Shown here: positions 1-8,173 of the stretch, piece by piece
Position numbering within the stretch: position 1 is the first letter of the stretch
How the letters are laid out: each line of letters starts with the position of its first letter
Assembly (NCBI GenBank): GCA_946621745.1
Contig: CAMOOV010000005.1
Span: 1-38,316, forward strand
DNA: 38,316 nt
Reading direction: 5' to 3'
Source: an uncultured Ruminococcus sp.
GTDB taxonomy: Bacteria > Bacillota > Clostridia > Oscillospirales > Ruminococcaceae
Position numbers and translations under genes: made by a program
Notes under the pieces: model-generated
The model's input: the letters and a program-made list of their open reading frames with translations, nothing else
The model's database searches: none
Told to the model about the DNA's origin: nothing

Positions 1-51
1 CACGGCAAAAAGACAAGCAGATATCTTCAAGAGATAGTTGGGACATCAATA
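1..51 (+). mobile_element. MITE-like element A, copy 1 (right end only)
   Basis: The first 51 bases match the right-hand end of the two full copies at 5629-5790 and 14388-14546, including the terminal GGGACATCAATA. The left part lies outside the window. It is in the same orientation as the other copies. It carries no coding capacity of its own. Confidence 0.85.
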
Positions 52-137
52 TTATCATGCCGTATTATTTCATCTTCAATATTGCCGCAGATTCAAAGCT
101 GCAAACCTCATGATTTTCGTATTTATTGGAGAAAAAT

Positions 138-851
138 ATGAATCGCTTTATTATTCTGACTTTCTTGTTTGCGGTCGGAGGATCGATCGGCTGGGGCATT
201 GAGGTTATCTATCGCCGATTTGTTTCACAGAAGCATTGGGTGAATCCGGGATTTCTAACCGGTCCGTGCCTTCCGTTGTATGGGTTCAGTCTCTGTATTC
301 TATACTCAATGGCGCGTATGGAATCATATATCTCTGCTGATGCAATCTGGAAACAAAAGTTGATTCTTTTTATACTAATGGCTGTCGCGATTACTGCTCT
401 TGAGTATGTCGTGGGGCGTGTCATGATCTCCGTAGAACACATCCGGCTGTGGGACTATACAAAGTGCTGGGGGAACATTCAGGGCATCATCTGTCCGCAG
501 TATTCCTTTTACTGGATGATTCTCAGCGCTTTATACTATTTTCTTGTGCATCCGCATATATTAAATGCCCTGGAATGGCTTTCACATAATCTTGCGTTTT
601 CATTCGGAATCGGTTTCTATTACGGAATACTGGTACTGGATTTTGCAAATGCGGCGCGGATGATAAGCAGGATACGAAAGTTTGCTGCAGATAATCAGAT
701 CGTTATTCGTCTTGAACATCTTCGGGAAGAGATCAATTACAACCTGCAAAAAAGAAAACCTCGTTTCTTGTTTTCCATGAAAACAGAAATGCCTTTCTCC
801 GAGGCATTAAGGAAATATGGTGAATCACTCCGAGAAAAGATACACCGATAA
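138..851 (+). CDS. Putative ABC-transporter type IV membrane protein (CmpB family)
   Basis: The protein has 237 residues when started at ATG 138, which has a GGAG six bases upstream. The TTG start of the ORF track (126) would overlap that ribosome site and is less likely. Several hydrophobic segments in the first 180 residues, with the early GGSIGWGIEV and PGFLTGPCLPLYG motifs, are typical of the CmpB-like family (Pfam ABC_trans_CmpB). These are small integral membrane proteins of Firmicutes whose transport role is annotation by similarity and not proven. The last 50 residues are charged and probably cytoplasmic. No ATPase partner lies nearby. The gene looks more AT-rich than the region to the right. 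It ends at a good terminator, so it is probably monocistronic. Confidence 0.75.
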   Translation: MNRFIILTFLFAVGGSIGWGIEVIYRRFVSQKHWVNPGFLTGPCLPLYGFSLCILYSMARMESYISADAIWKQKLILFILMAVAITALEYVVGRVMISVEHIRLWDYTKCWGNIQGIICPQYSFYWMILSALYYFLVHPHILNALEWLSHNLAFSFGIGFYYGILVLDFANAARMISRIRKFAADNQIVIRLEHLREEINYNLQKRKPRFLFSMKTEMPFSEALRKYGESLREKIHR

Positions 852-868
852 CAATATCAGACTATTAA

Positions 869-898
869 AAAAGCACCTGCGGATAAGCAGGTGCTTTT
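869..898 (+). terminator. Rho-independent terminator after the CmpB-like gene
   Basis: AAAAGCACCTGC and GCAGGTGCTTTT form a perfect 12-bp stem with a six-base loop and a T run. It lies 17 bases after the stop codon. The symmetric A/T flanks allow function in both directions. Confidence 0.85.
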
Positions 899-904
899 CA
901 CTGG

Positions 905-945
905 CTAAGAAAACAGCTATATTCTCACATCGGGAATACAGCTGT
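905..945 (-). terminator. Terminator for the minus-strand PhoU-like remnant
   Basis: On the minus strand ACAGCTGTATTC pairs, with one imperfect pair, with GAATATAGCTGT and is followed by TTTTCTT. It lies just after the stop of the remnant ending at 953. A kept terminator suggests that the locus decayed fairly recently. Confidence 0.7.
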
Positions 946-952
946 AATTTCT

Positions 953-1741
953 TTATGCCGAAAGTCTGTATTTTTCATGATACGAATTGTAAGCGCCAAT
1001 AAATTGCTTGGAACGCTGAGCTTTCAGTTCATTAAGGTATACATGGCTTCTCATACTGGACTTTGCGATTTGAATAATAGATACCGCGATATTGGAGCAA
1101 TGGTCAGACACTCTCTCGCAGTTGATAAGCAGATCAGACAGGTAAACGCCTAGCTCAGGGCTGCATTCTCCCCTGCGCAGTCTGTCGATATGCTTATCTC
1201 TTATCGTCTTAGTAAGATCGTCTATCACTTCCTCCAGCGGTTCAACATTCATAGCCAGTTCAGTGTTGTTATCTGTAAATGCCCTGACTGTCAGCCCGGA
1301 AATTTCTGTCAGCGCAGCAAAAAGCGTAGAAAAATCGTCCTTTGCACTGTCTGAAAAGCTCTGACTGTTATGTTCCATTCCCTGCGCGATCTCGATCATA
1401 TTGATCGCATGACTCTGTTGTTTTCCTCTCAGCCTTGCTTTCACACGGCTGACAAGCTCCATAACACCGAATGACTTGCAGAGATAATCGTCAGCACCGA
1501 GATCAAGACCTTTCACGCGGTCAAGTTCTGTTGTCTTTGCCGAAATGATTATGACAGGTATTTTTTCGGTAACCGGATCATCACGCAGCTTGCTGAGCAT
1601 TGTCAGTCCGTCATCGCCCGGCAGCATAATGTCAAGCAAAATAAGGTCGGGAACAGCGTCAGCTCGGTCTGATGACACTGCCTGTTGTAATATGGTATCT
1701 GCTGTTCTGCTATCTTCCGCTGTTCGGCATCGTCTTTGCAT
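953..1741 (-). pseudogene. Chimeric remnant: response-regulator receiver joined to PhoU-like tail of a Na/Pi cotransporter
   Basis: The ORF reads 262 codons but does not match one protein. Residues about 30-105 are the second half of an OmpR/PhoB-type receiver domain: PDLILLDIMLPGDDGL contains the phosphorylated Asp, and LCKSFGVMEL contains the conserved Lys, with Ser replacing the usual Pro. The first strands with the acidic pair and the whole DNA-binding domain are missing. Residues about 108-260 resemble the C-terminal PhoU-like domain of Na/Pi cotransporters of the NptA/YjbB type (RLRRGECSPELGVYLSDL, NCERVSDHCSNIA). The first 25 residues are probably the antisense of a permease fragment on the plus strand. 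I read this as phosphate-regulon genes fused by deletion. A functional fusion is possible but unlikely. Confidence 0.7.
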
Positions 1742-1815
1742 TCAAGAACTTTACGCCCATTGCAGGGCAGTCTCTTCTGCGAAACCTGTTCATCAACAGC
1801 GAAGCGACAACATAA
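1672..1815 (+). pseudogene. Fragment of a sugar ABC-transporter permease (LplB/YtcP-like)
   Basis: A short plus-strand frame from ATG 1672 to TAA 1813 reads TLPVVIWYLLFCYLPLFG followed by IVFAFKNF. This is the first transmembrane segment and following motif of LplB/YtcP-type carbohydrate permeases, normally about 300 residues. Only about 47 residues remain and the sequence after FKNFTPIAG no longer matches well. A plus-strand terminator follows at once, fitting the end of a former operon. The fragment overlaps the 5' end of the minus-strand remnant, so the two dead genes meet here. Confidence 0.5.
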
Positions 1816-1822
1816 ACACAGA

Positions 1823-1855
1823 ACGGCGGAGCATTCAGCGCTCCGCCGTGTTTTT
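1823..1855 (+). terminator. Strong terminator after the permease fragment
   Basis: ACGGCGGAGC and GCTCCGCCGT form a perfect 10-bp GC-rich stem with a seven-base loop, followed by GTTTTTC on the plus strand. No intact plus-strand gene precedes it. On the minus strand it could also act, less efficiently, after the patatin-like gene. Confidence 0.75.
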
Positions 1856-1901
1856 CTGTCGTCGTATTCAAATGCTTTCCCCGCTGCCAGTGTCTGAGCC
1901 G

Positions 1902-2801
1902 TCATTGCGCCAGATAGCGCCGGAGTGCATCCAGATTGCTTTGCATATCCTCATAGCCCAGCCAATAGAGTGCGCCGAGCTTATCCATATCACCGTCAAA
2001 GCGTGTCACAGTCACAGGCTGTGAGGGAGCGATCAGAAAAATCTCTCCTGCCGACGCTTTCCGCTCCAGCATTTCGACCGCTGCATTGAACCGCTCATTG
2101 ACCTTTTCCATACTCTGAAGGAATTTCGGATAATTGCGGTACATCAGATGCGCGATGCCCGGCTTTCCCGGATCTCTGCGATAGGACAGCTCCCTTGTCC
2201 GGACGACAACGATCTTCCTTTCGCCGGATTGTTCCGCCCAGCCAAAGGGGATCTTTTCCGCACAGCCGCCGTCCAGATACGGAATACCGTTGATCATCAC
2301 CGGCTTTGAAATATACGGAACGGTTGCAGAAGCCTGCACTGCCTTTGAAAGATTGCATTTGCCCTTTTCAAAGTATTCGACCTCACCTGTCAGAAGATTT
2401 GCCGCAGAAACAGCCAGTCTTCTGGACGGATCGGCAAGGCGCTTTTTGTCAAGCGGGTGCGATTTCAGAATCGTCCGGAACAGATATGTAAATCCGGTGA
2501 TACCGCCGTCTGTTTTCATAGCACCGATCCCGCAGTAATTCGGATCATGCCGATACGTAAGGTCAATCCTTGCCCCCCAGCCGATCTGCCCGGAAACATA
2601 GCCGATCGCTGAGAGCGCACCTGCGGAGCATCCGCAGACGGAAGTGAAATTGATATCATTCTGCATCATGCAGTCCAGCACGCCGAGCGTATAAAGCCCC
2701 TTCCATCCGCCGCCCTCCAGAACGATACAGCCCTCCGTCAATGCATCCCCGGCTGTACCGGAGGGAAGCTGATCCAGATCTTTGTAGATTTTGCGGTTCA
2801 T
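1902..2801 (-). CDS. Patatin-like phospholipase / esterase family protein
   Basis: The 299-residue protein has the patatin layout: oxyanion-hole motif GGGWKG (about residues 30-35), nucleophile elbow GCSAG with Ser near residue 59, and the catalytic Asp in YLDGG near residue 177. Together these give the Ser-Asp dyad of lipid acyl hydrolases. There is no signal peptide or membrane segment, so it should act in the cytoplasm on phospholipids or small acyl esters; the substrate is not predictable. It resembles the bacterial RssA/YjjU-like group more than secreted toxins of the ExoU type. The ribosome site before the ATG is weak. A perfect consensus promoter lies about 65 bases upstream, so the gene is expected to be expressed steadily on its own. 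Confidence 0.85.
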   Translation of the reverse strand: MNRKIYKDLDQLPSGTAGDALTEGCIVLEGGGWKGLYTLGVLDCMMQNDINFTSVCGCSAGALSAIGYVSGQIGWGARIDLTYRHDPNYCGIGAMKTDGGITGFTYLFRTILKSHPLDKKRLADPSRRLAVSAANLLTGEVEYFEKGKCNLSKAVQASATVPYISKPVMINGIPYLDGGCAEKIPFGWAEQSGERKIVVVRTRELSYRRDPGKPGIAHLMYRNYPKFLQSMEKVNERFNAAVEMLERKASAGEIFLIAPSQPVTVTRFDGDMDKLGALYWLGYEDMQSNLDALRRYLAQ

Positions 2802-2863
2802 TTCATCATCACTTTCTGTATTGATCGTTCACGGTATTTATTATGAAAAACCGTGTATATACG

Positions 2864-2892
2864 ATTATATCATGCTATGCAAAGTTTGTCAA
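2864..2892 (-). promoter_or_regulatory. Sigma-A promoter of the patatin-like gene
   Basis: Minus-strand TTGACA (2892-2887) and TATAAT (2869-2864) are both full consensus with a 17-bp spacer. Transcription should start near 2857. The leader contains the inverted repeat CACGGT/ACCGTG (2830-2855). Confidence 0.85.
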
Positions 2893-2922
2893 GTATTCGG
2901 CCGGTCAGCAGGAAATATATGC

Positions 2923-5502
2923 TCAGCGGAGAAAGCGTCTGAGCATTGTGAGATCTGCGGAGGTGATTCTGCCGTTCCCGTCGAGATCGGCTGCATTCCA
3001 ATCTGTCAGCGTTCCGGCCGTCAGCAGGAATTGCTGCATCATGACTGCATCCGCATGATCGCAGACACCGTCCGCATTGACATCACCGCGTACAGCGGTC
3101 TTCCCGCTAAGCGAACGGATCTCTGTTTCGGTCAAAGCCTGCCGGTAGACCGCAATATTGTCAATTTCACCCTGAAAACCGGAGTCCTCCTCGTAGAATG
3201 AGCTGCCGATCCGGCATTTCTGTTTACTGCCCATATCGGCAGGACCGGTCGTCAGCTCGGTCGTTTCGGCCGCAAGTATGCCGTCGATGTAGAGGCGTGC
3301 GCTGCCGCCGCTCACCGAGAGAGCATAGCGATGCCACTGTGTTCCGTCGAGATCATCAACGCGGAATCCGCTTTCGCCGCGCCATGTGTCGGTCGTCGTC
3401 TCAAAACGGAAATGATCCTTTGCAATCTTGAAAAAAGCATATTTGTCGCGGTTCTGACCTGTTGCAAAGGTGAAGAAATCACCCTCGGAATCAGAACGCG
3501 CATCCATGATGACAGTATACTCCCGCGTCCCGTCGAGCAGTCCCGCGGGCAGCTCTGCATAGTCCGCTGGATTGCCGGAGAGCCGCAGGAAGCCGCCGTT
3601 TGCATCCGATGCGAAAGAAGTACTGGATGAAAGCATCAGATCGCCGCCGTTTCCGCTGATATCCGGAACTGCTGCGCCGGCCGTCGGTTCATCGAAATCG
3701 TACATCACTGCGGGAACAGGCATTTCTGAATCCCGAAGCGGTGTACCGAAGATTTTAACCTCATAAACAGTCGGCGTATACCAGTTGTTGTTCGGGTTGT
3801 TCTGCAATGTCGCATTCTGCACATTGAGCCGCACATACCTCGCCTCACCGGAAAGCATATCGCTGTTGAAGCCGTAGGTGCTGTTGACGGTATCGCTGCT
3901 CTTGTCAGTGTGATCAAGCAGCTTTTTCCAGCTGATGCCGTCTGTGCTGCCCTCAACAGTATAGGTGTAATAGCCCTCCGAGCCTTTGCAAATATACCAT
4001 GAAATCTGAATATTTGCGAGTGAGCAGACACGCTCCAGATCAATTTGCAGATAGAACGGCCATTTTTTATAGTCACCGATCGCCGTAAACGACGACTGAT
4101 AGGAGCCGTCCACGGCCTGCGCCGCAGAAGTCTCTGTCTTTGCCGCGAGAGATGCGGATGCCGGTCTGTCCTGCGAGAGCAGCTCGCCCTCCTGCACCGG
4201 ATAGAGCGCGCCGGTCTCGGTGCTGTAAAGGAAAGACGGGTAATAATCGTAGAAGGCAAAGCCGTTGTCGAAATACAGCGGGCAGAGCGTTGTGCCGGAG
4301 GTCGAGGCAGCCCGCAGCCAGCGATAGGCGTGCATCAGATAGTTCTGATCCTGCAAATTGACGATCCAGCCGGACTGTGAGGAAAATGTCGAGCTGTTGC
4401 CGATGCTGCGCAGGCCACTCCATTCGCCGGCAATATTGTCCGTCACGGTATAGGCGCCGCTGCTCGGATACCAGCCTGCCGCCTGCGAGGTGAACAGGAA
4501 ATAGTACCCGTTTCTCTTTATCATATTCGGGAATTCGCGGTACTGGTTCTCATGCAGCGTTTTGACGACCTCGGTGACATCGCTGTATGTACTGTTCATT
4601 TTGAAGATATAAAGCGTCGCATTGGCGCCCTGTCCCTCCTTGTTTGCTGCCGCGATCAGATAGCCTGTATGCGCGGCATCATCGTCGAAGAAGATCGCCA
4701 TATCGCGCACCTGAATATCCAGCGGATTGTATACATGATGCACAGTGAACTGACCGCCGGGCGTTCCTGTGATGACGAGCGCCTTGCCGTCACTGTAGCC
4801 GGAGGGCTTTTCCCAGTGCGCCCAGATAACAACCTTATTGATATGCGCAAGGTATTCGATATGCACGGATTCGATCTTGCAGCTTTCGAGCGCGCTGTTC
4901 TGGGAGGAATCCGCTGCGTTCCGCGGATTGCCGAAGCGTCTGCCGTCAGAGGATGTCGTTTCTTCGAGATAAATGTCCTGCGTGCCGGAATGCGAGCGCA
5001 GTGCATAGCTGTAATAGGTATCCCCGACCTTATAGCCGCTCGTTTCATAGCGCAGGCTGCTGCCTTTCTGATTGTCGTAGCGGTCTAGACCGTCTGGAAG
5101 AACACAGGGCTCCAGCGATTTCACAGAGGAATAGGATGTTCCGTTTTTTCCGGTTACTGCGAGCTGATAATAATAGACCTTTCCGGTCTGCATATCATCG
5201 TCCGACCATGATTTTCCCGTGCCGGAATAGACCGGTACAAAATCCGAATCCGAGCCCTCGGAGCGGTAGAGCGTATAGGATGCTGCATCGAGTGTGGTGT
5301 CCCATTGCAGCGCGGCGTGATCCGCTTTGCCGCTGTCACCGGCGGTATAGAGATTGGCCGCAAGTCCGATCTCCGCAGATACTGCGCTGTATGCAGCCTT
5401 TCCGCTGTCTGCTGCAAGCACCTGCAACGGACTGCCCGCTGCAAGGAGCATCATCCCCGTACATAAGGAGATAATCCGTTTTCCGATCCTGTTCTGATTC
5501 AT
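2923..5502 (-). CDS. Secreted GH43-like multidomain protein with F5/8C, LamG-like and dockerin domains
   Basis: The start is ATG 5502, preceded by GGAGG at six bases; the GTG of the ORF track overlaps that site. The protein has 859 residues: signal peptide ending near LQVLAA (about 1-31), a fibronectin-III-like domain (about 45-135), a five-bladed propeller region resembling GH43 exo-galactanase-like enzymes (about 140-440; motifs KIESVHIEY and VRDMAIFFDDD), an F5/8-type-C/CBM32-like domain (about 450-590), a LamG-like jelly roll (about 600-790), and a type-I dockerin with two calcium repeats, DVNADGVCD and DLDGNGRIT (about 804-859). It is therefore exported and probably docked on a cellulosomal scaffoldin. 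GH43_24-like beta-1,3-galactan side-chain activity is a guess from the propeller motifs; I could not place all catalytic residues. The gene is monocistronic. Confidence 0.8.
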   Translation of the reverse strand: MNQNRIGKRIISLCTGMMLLAAGSPLQVLAADSGKAAYSAVSAEIGLAANLYTAGDSGKADHAALQWDTTLDAASYTLYRSEGSDSDFVPVYSGTGKSWSDDDMQTGKVYYYQLAVTGKNGTSYSSVKSLEPCVLPDGLDRYDNQKGSSLRYETSGYKVGDTYYSYALRSHSGTQDIYLEETTSSDGRRFGNPRNAADSSQNSALESCKIESVHIEYLAHINKVVIWAHWEKPSGYSDGKALVITGTPGGQFTVHHVYNPLDIQVRDMAIFFDDDAAHTGYLIAAANKEGQGANATLYIFKMNSTYSDVTEVVKTLHENQYREFPNMIKRNGYYFLFTSQAAGWYPSSGAYTVTDNIAGEWSGLRSIGNSSTFSSQSGWIVNLQDQNYLMHAYRWLRAASTSGTTLCPLYFDNGFAFYDYYPSFLYSTETGALYPVQEGELLSQDRPASASLAAKTETSAAQAVDGSYQSSFTAIGDYKKWPFYLQIDLERVCSLANIQISWYICKGSEGYYTYTVEGSTDGISWKKLLDHTDKSSDTVNSTYGFNSDMLSGEARYVRLNVQNATLQNNPNNNWYTPTVYEVKIFGTPLRDSEMPVPAVMYDFDEPTAGAAVPDISGNGGDLMLSSSTSFASDANGGFLRLSGNPADYAELPAGLLDGTREYTVIMDARSDSEGDFFTFATGQNRDKYAFFKIAKDHFRFETTTDTWRGESGFRVDDLDGTQWHRYALSVSGGSARLYIDGILAAETTELTTGPADMGSKQKCRIGSSFYEEDSGFQGEIDNIAVYRQALTETEIRSLSGKTAVRGDVNADGVCDHADAVMMQQFLLTAGTLTDWNAADLDGNGRITSADLTMLRRFLR

Positions 5503-5561
5503 ATTGATCCTCCCTCCCACAGATCACCAATGCATTTTGAAAGGAATGCCTTTCTTTCGTC

Positions 5562-5590
5562 ATTATAACTTTTTTTCGCCCGGATGTCAA
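5562..5590 (-). promoter_or_regulatory. Sigma-A promoter of the dockerin protein gene
   Basis: Minus-strand TTGACA (5590-5585) and TATAAT (5567-5562) are both full consensus at 17-bp spacing. Transcription should begin near 5555, giving a leader of about 50 bases. GAAAGG/CCTTTC in the leader can form a small hairpin just before the ribosome site. Confidence 0.85.
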
Positions 5591-5628
5591 CATATTTTTT
5601 ACGCCCGATACGATCTCATTTTTCGTAA

Positions 5629-5790
5629 TATTGATGTACCAATTAAATCTTGAAGAATAGATGCGCAGGATTTTTGTCGTGAGACAAGGCAGAAAGCCGC
5701 CGCCTTGCTGACGCAAGGCAAGGTTTTTTAACGCAGTATTATGGCAAAAAGACAAGCAGATATCTTCAAGAGATAGTTGGGACATCAATA
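5629..5790 (+). mobile_element. MITE-like element A, copy 2 (full length, 162 bp)
   Basis: The element starts TATTGATGTACCAA and ends TTGGGACATCAATA, an inverted repeat that extends imperfectly to about 34 bp through TCTTGAAGA. The centre has a GC-rich hairpin, GCCTTG/CAAGGC. It is about 95% identical by eye to the copy at 14388-14546. TAA flanks it on both sides (5626-5628 and 5791-5793), a possible 3-bp target duplication. It encodes no transposase. It lies between the promoter of the dockerin gene and the opp remnant. Confidence 0.85.
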
Positions 5791-6015
5791 TAATACTGAA
5801 TAGAAATCGCTGAGAAAAACACTCATTCAAAAAACTGGATATATTGACTTTTCACAGATTTTGTTGTGTCATATACACATACATCGAATGGCAGATGCCG
5901 GACGCATTCCTGTTGCTTAGCGGATTTATCGCCTGCCGGAAGCAACACGGATGCTGCGGATTATGAAAAAGCTGCACTGACAAACGATTATACATTCATC
6001 TGAAAGGAAAAAGAT
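5791..6015 (+). other. Non-coding stretch before the broken opp operon
   Basis: No intact gene is seen. Short frames on the plus strand read FLLLSGFIAC and then, one frame over, GSNTDAADYEKAALT, which together look like a lipobox and mature start of a binding lipoprotein. This may be another remnant of the transporter. A TTGACT at 5844 lacks a convincing -10 box at normal spacing. The ribosome site AAGGA for the next gene is intact at 6005-6009. Confidence 0.3.
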
Positions 6016-6991
6016 ATGGCATAAAACGGAAGTACGATCCTTGAGGTCAAGGATCTGAATGTCGATTTTCACTCTGTCAGCGGCGTGATCCATGCGCTGC
6101 GCGGTGTCGATATCACACTGCGCAGGGGGCGAGACTGTCGCGCTGGTCTGAGAATCCGGTTCAGGCAAATCGGTCACGATGAAAACCGTCATGGGACTGC
6201 TCGGCAGCAATGCGGAGATCTGCTCCGGCGAGGTGCTTTACTACGGCGGCGAGGACGATAAGCAGAAAACCAATCTGCTGCAAAAGGACGGTAAATGGCG
6301 TGCGCAGCATATCAACGGCAAGGAGATCGCAATGGTGTTTCAGGATCCGATGACGAGCCTGAATCCGACCATAACGATCGGCAATCAGCTCATCAGCGCG
6401 ATCCGCTCGCATGAGAAGATCTCCCGCAAAGCTGCATGGGAGCGCGCCGTCAATTATCTGCGCGAGGTCGGCATCACCGAGCCTGAGCGCCGCATGGATC
6501 AGTATCCGCATGAATTCTCCGGCGGAATGCGTCAGCGCGTCGGCATCGCAAGAGCACTCATCATGCAGCCGAAGCTCATCATTGCCGACGAATGCATTGC
6601 CGCGCTGGATGCCTCGATTCAGGCGCAGGTCGTCAATCTGCTGAAAAAGCTCTGTAAGGAGACGGATACCTCACTGCTCTTTATTTCGCATGATCTTTCG
6701 ATGGTGCATTATCTGTCCGACCGTATCGGCGTGCTGCATCTCGGCTATCTGCTGGAGACCGGTGATTCCGACGCAGTCTTTGAGGATCCGATCCATCCTT
6801 ATATAAAGAATCTGCTGGCCGCCGTGCCGCGGCCGGATCCGGTCATGCAGCATCACTCCGCAGAGGGCTATGATCCGGTTTCCGCCGGCATCATCTATGA
6901 AAACGGCAACTGGCATTCCTGCGAAAAGGATCCGTCGCACAGAGTATGGTGTACCGATGCGGAATGGAAGAAATGGCGGAGCGAAAAATGA
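6016..6991 (+). pseudogene. oppD: Broken oligopeptide ABC transporter ATPase (OppD/DppD-like)
   Basis: From ATG 6016 the sequence would encode a normal OppD-type ATPase but has three lesions. Codon 3 is TAA (6022-6024). One extra base after LRRG, near 6130, shifts the frame. A TGA (6149-6151) replaces the first Gly of the Walker A motif GESGSGKS. Downstream everything is intact: Q-loop (MVFQDPMTSLNP), signature SGGMRQRVGIARAL, Walker B LIIADE, with CIAALD following where PTTALD is usual, switch His in FISHDLSMV, and the C-terminal oligopeptide-transport extension. The 270-residue ORF left from 6179 lacks the P-loop and cannot bind ATP normally. Sequencing error would have to explain three events. 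Its stop overlaps the next gene by ATGA. Confidence 0.85.
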
Positions 6992-8173
6992 AACCTGTTG
7001 TCAAGCGCATCATTGCAGCGTGCTGTATCGTCGGGATCCTTGCGATGATTCCGATGACGATCGGCGTCGCCGGAAAGACATACCATGAGGATCTGAAAAA
7101 AAGCGATGAGCTGCGCATCGGCGTACTGGGTGCGCCGGTCACAATGGACGGACAGCTCGCCGGAGACGATGCTTTGCAGCGGCGCGTTCGTCCCGGACCG
7201 CTATGTTCCGCTGGATTCCGAGCTGCATTACAAAAAGAATCCGAATTATATCTTTGCAGACGATGTGTCGCTCTCCGGCATCACAGTCCGGCAGGTCGAG
7301 AATCCGCAGCAGGCGATGATGAACTACCAGTCCGGCGGATACGATATCATTCAGGTCTCCGGCGAGACGGTCGATCTGGCGAAGGGGGATCCCGCTCTGC
7401 TGACCGTGGGCAGCGGAAATGAGTATTTCTACGTTCTGAACGGAAACCGCGTCACTGCGCTGAAAAAACCCAATCTCCGCCATGCACTCTGCCTGAGCGT
7501 GGATCGGGAGAGTATTGTCAGAAATGTGCTGAAACAGGGCTTCACGCCTGTTTACGGTCTTGTCCCGCCTGCATTTGCGAATGAGGCAGACGGCTCCGAT
7601 TACTGCAATGCAAAGGAGGATTACAGCGAGATCACAGGGTTTGATCCCGTCAAGGCAAGAGAATACTGGGAGACCGGACTGAAAGAGGAGGGGATTTCCT
7701 CCCTGACCGTGGAAATGGTCGTCAGAGAAATGAAGAACTCTGAGCCTGTCGTGGACTCTATGGAGAACGTGCTGCCCGGACTGCATATTGAAGTCAGACA
7801 GGTAACAAATCAGCAGTTTTCCGAGGTGGTCGCTGCCACTGATTATGACATCCTGCTCCGCGGCTGGATCGCGGATTATCCTGATCCGAAATCCATGCTG
7901 GAATGCATGGTGTATAAATCGGTCATGAACGGTGAAGCGTGGCTTAACGAGGAGTTTGAGCACATCATCCATACCAACTGCCTTGAGACCGATCCGGTCA
8001 AGCGCATGGAGCTCCTGCACAAAGCGGAGGATCTGCTCATGGAGGACTATACGCTCATCCCGTATTATTTGCGCAGTCAAAACTGGCTGATCTCGGACAG
8101 CATAGAGGGTTATTCATTCAACTTCCGGGGTTCGTTCCCTTACTGCAACAATATCAGAAAGGAGAGCAAATGA
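6988..8173 (+). pseudogene. Broken oligopeptide-binding protein (OppA/DppA, SBP family 5)
   Basis: The frame from ATG 6988 gives an N-terminal membrane anchor and the mature start DELRIGVLGAPVTMDGQLAG. Near 7165-7180 the family match jumps to another frame, which continues with FVPDRYVPLDSELHYKKNPN and the C-terminal lobe to 8173. Family members have about 500-550 residues; here about 60 plus 330 remain. Roughly 150-200 residues, most of the first lobe, are missing at the junction, and the frame is lost. The kept part shows the usual DILLRGWIADYPDP region. It overlaps oppD upstream and oppB downstream by ATGA, so the operon order was D-A-B-C, with no oppF seen. Confidence 0.8.

Noticed and set aside
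817-1002. 61-residue ORF after the CmpB-like gene
   Set aside because: It spans two terminator hairpins and has no ribosome site.
5336-5830. 164-residue minus-strand ORF through MITE A copy 2
   Set aside because: It joins antisense of the element with an out-of-frame part of the dockerin gene and has no start signal.
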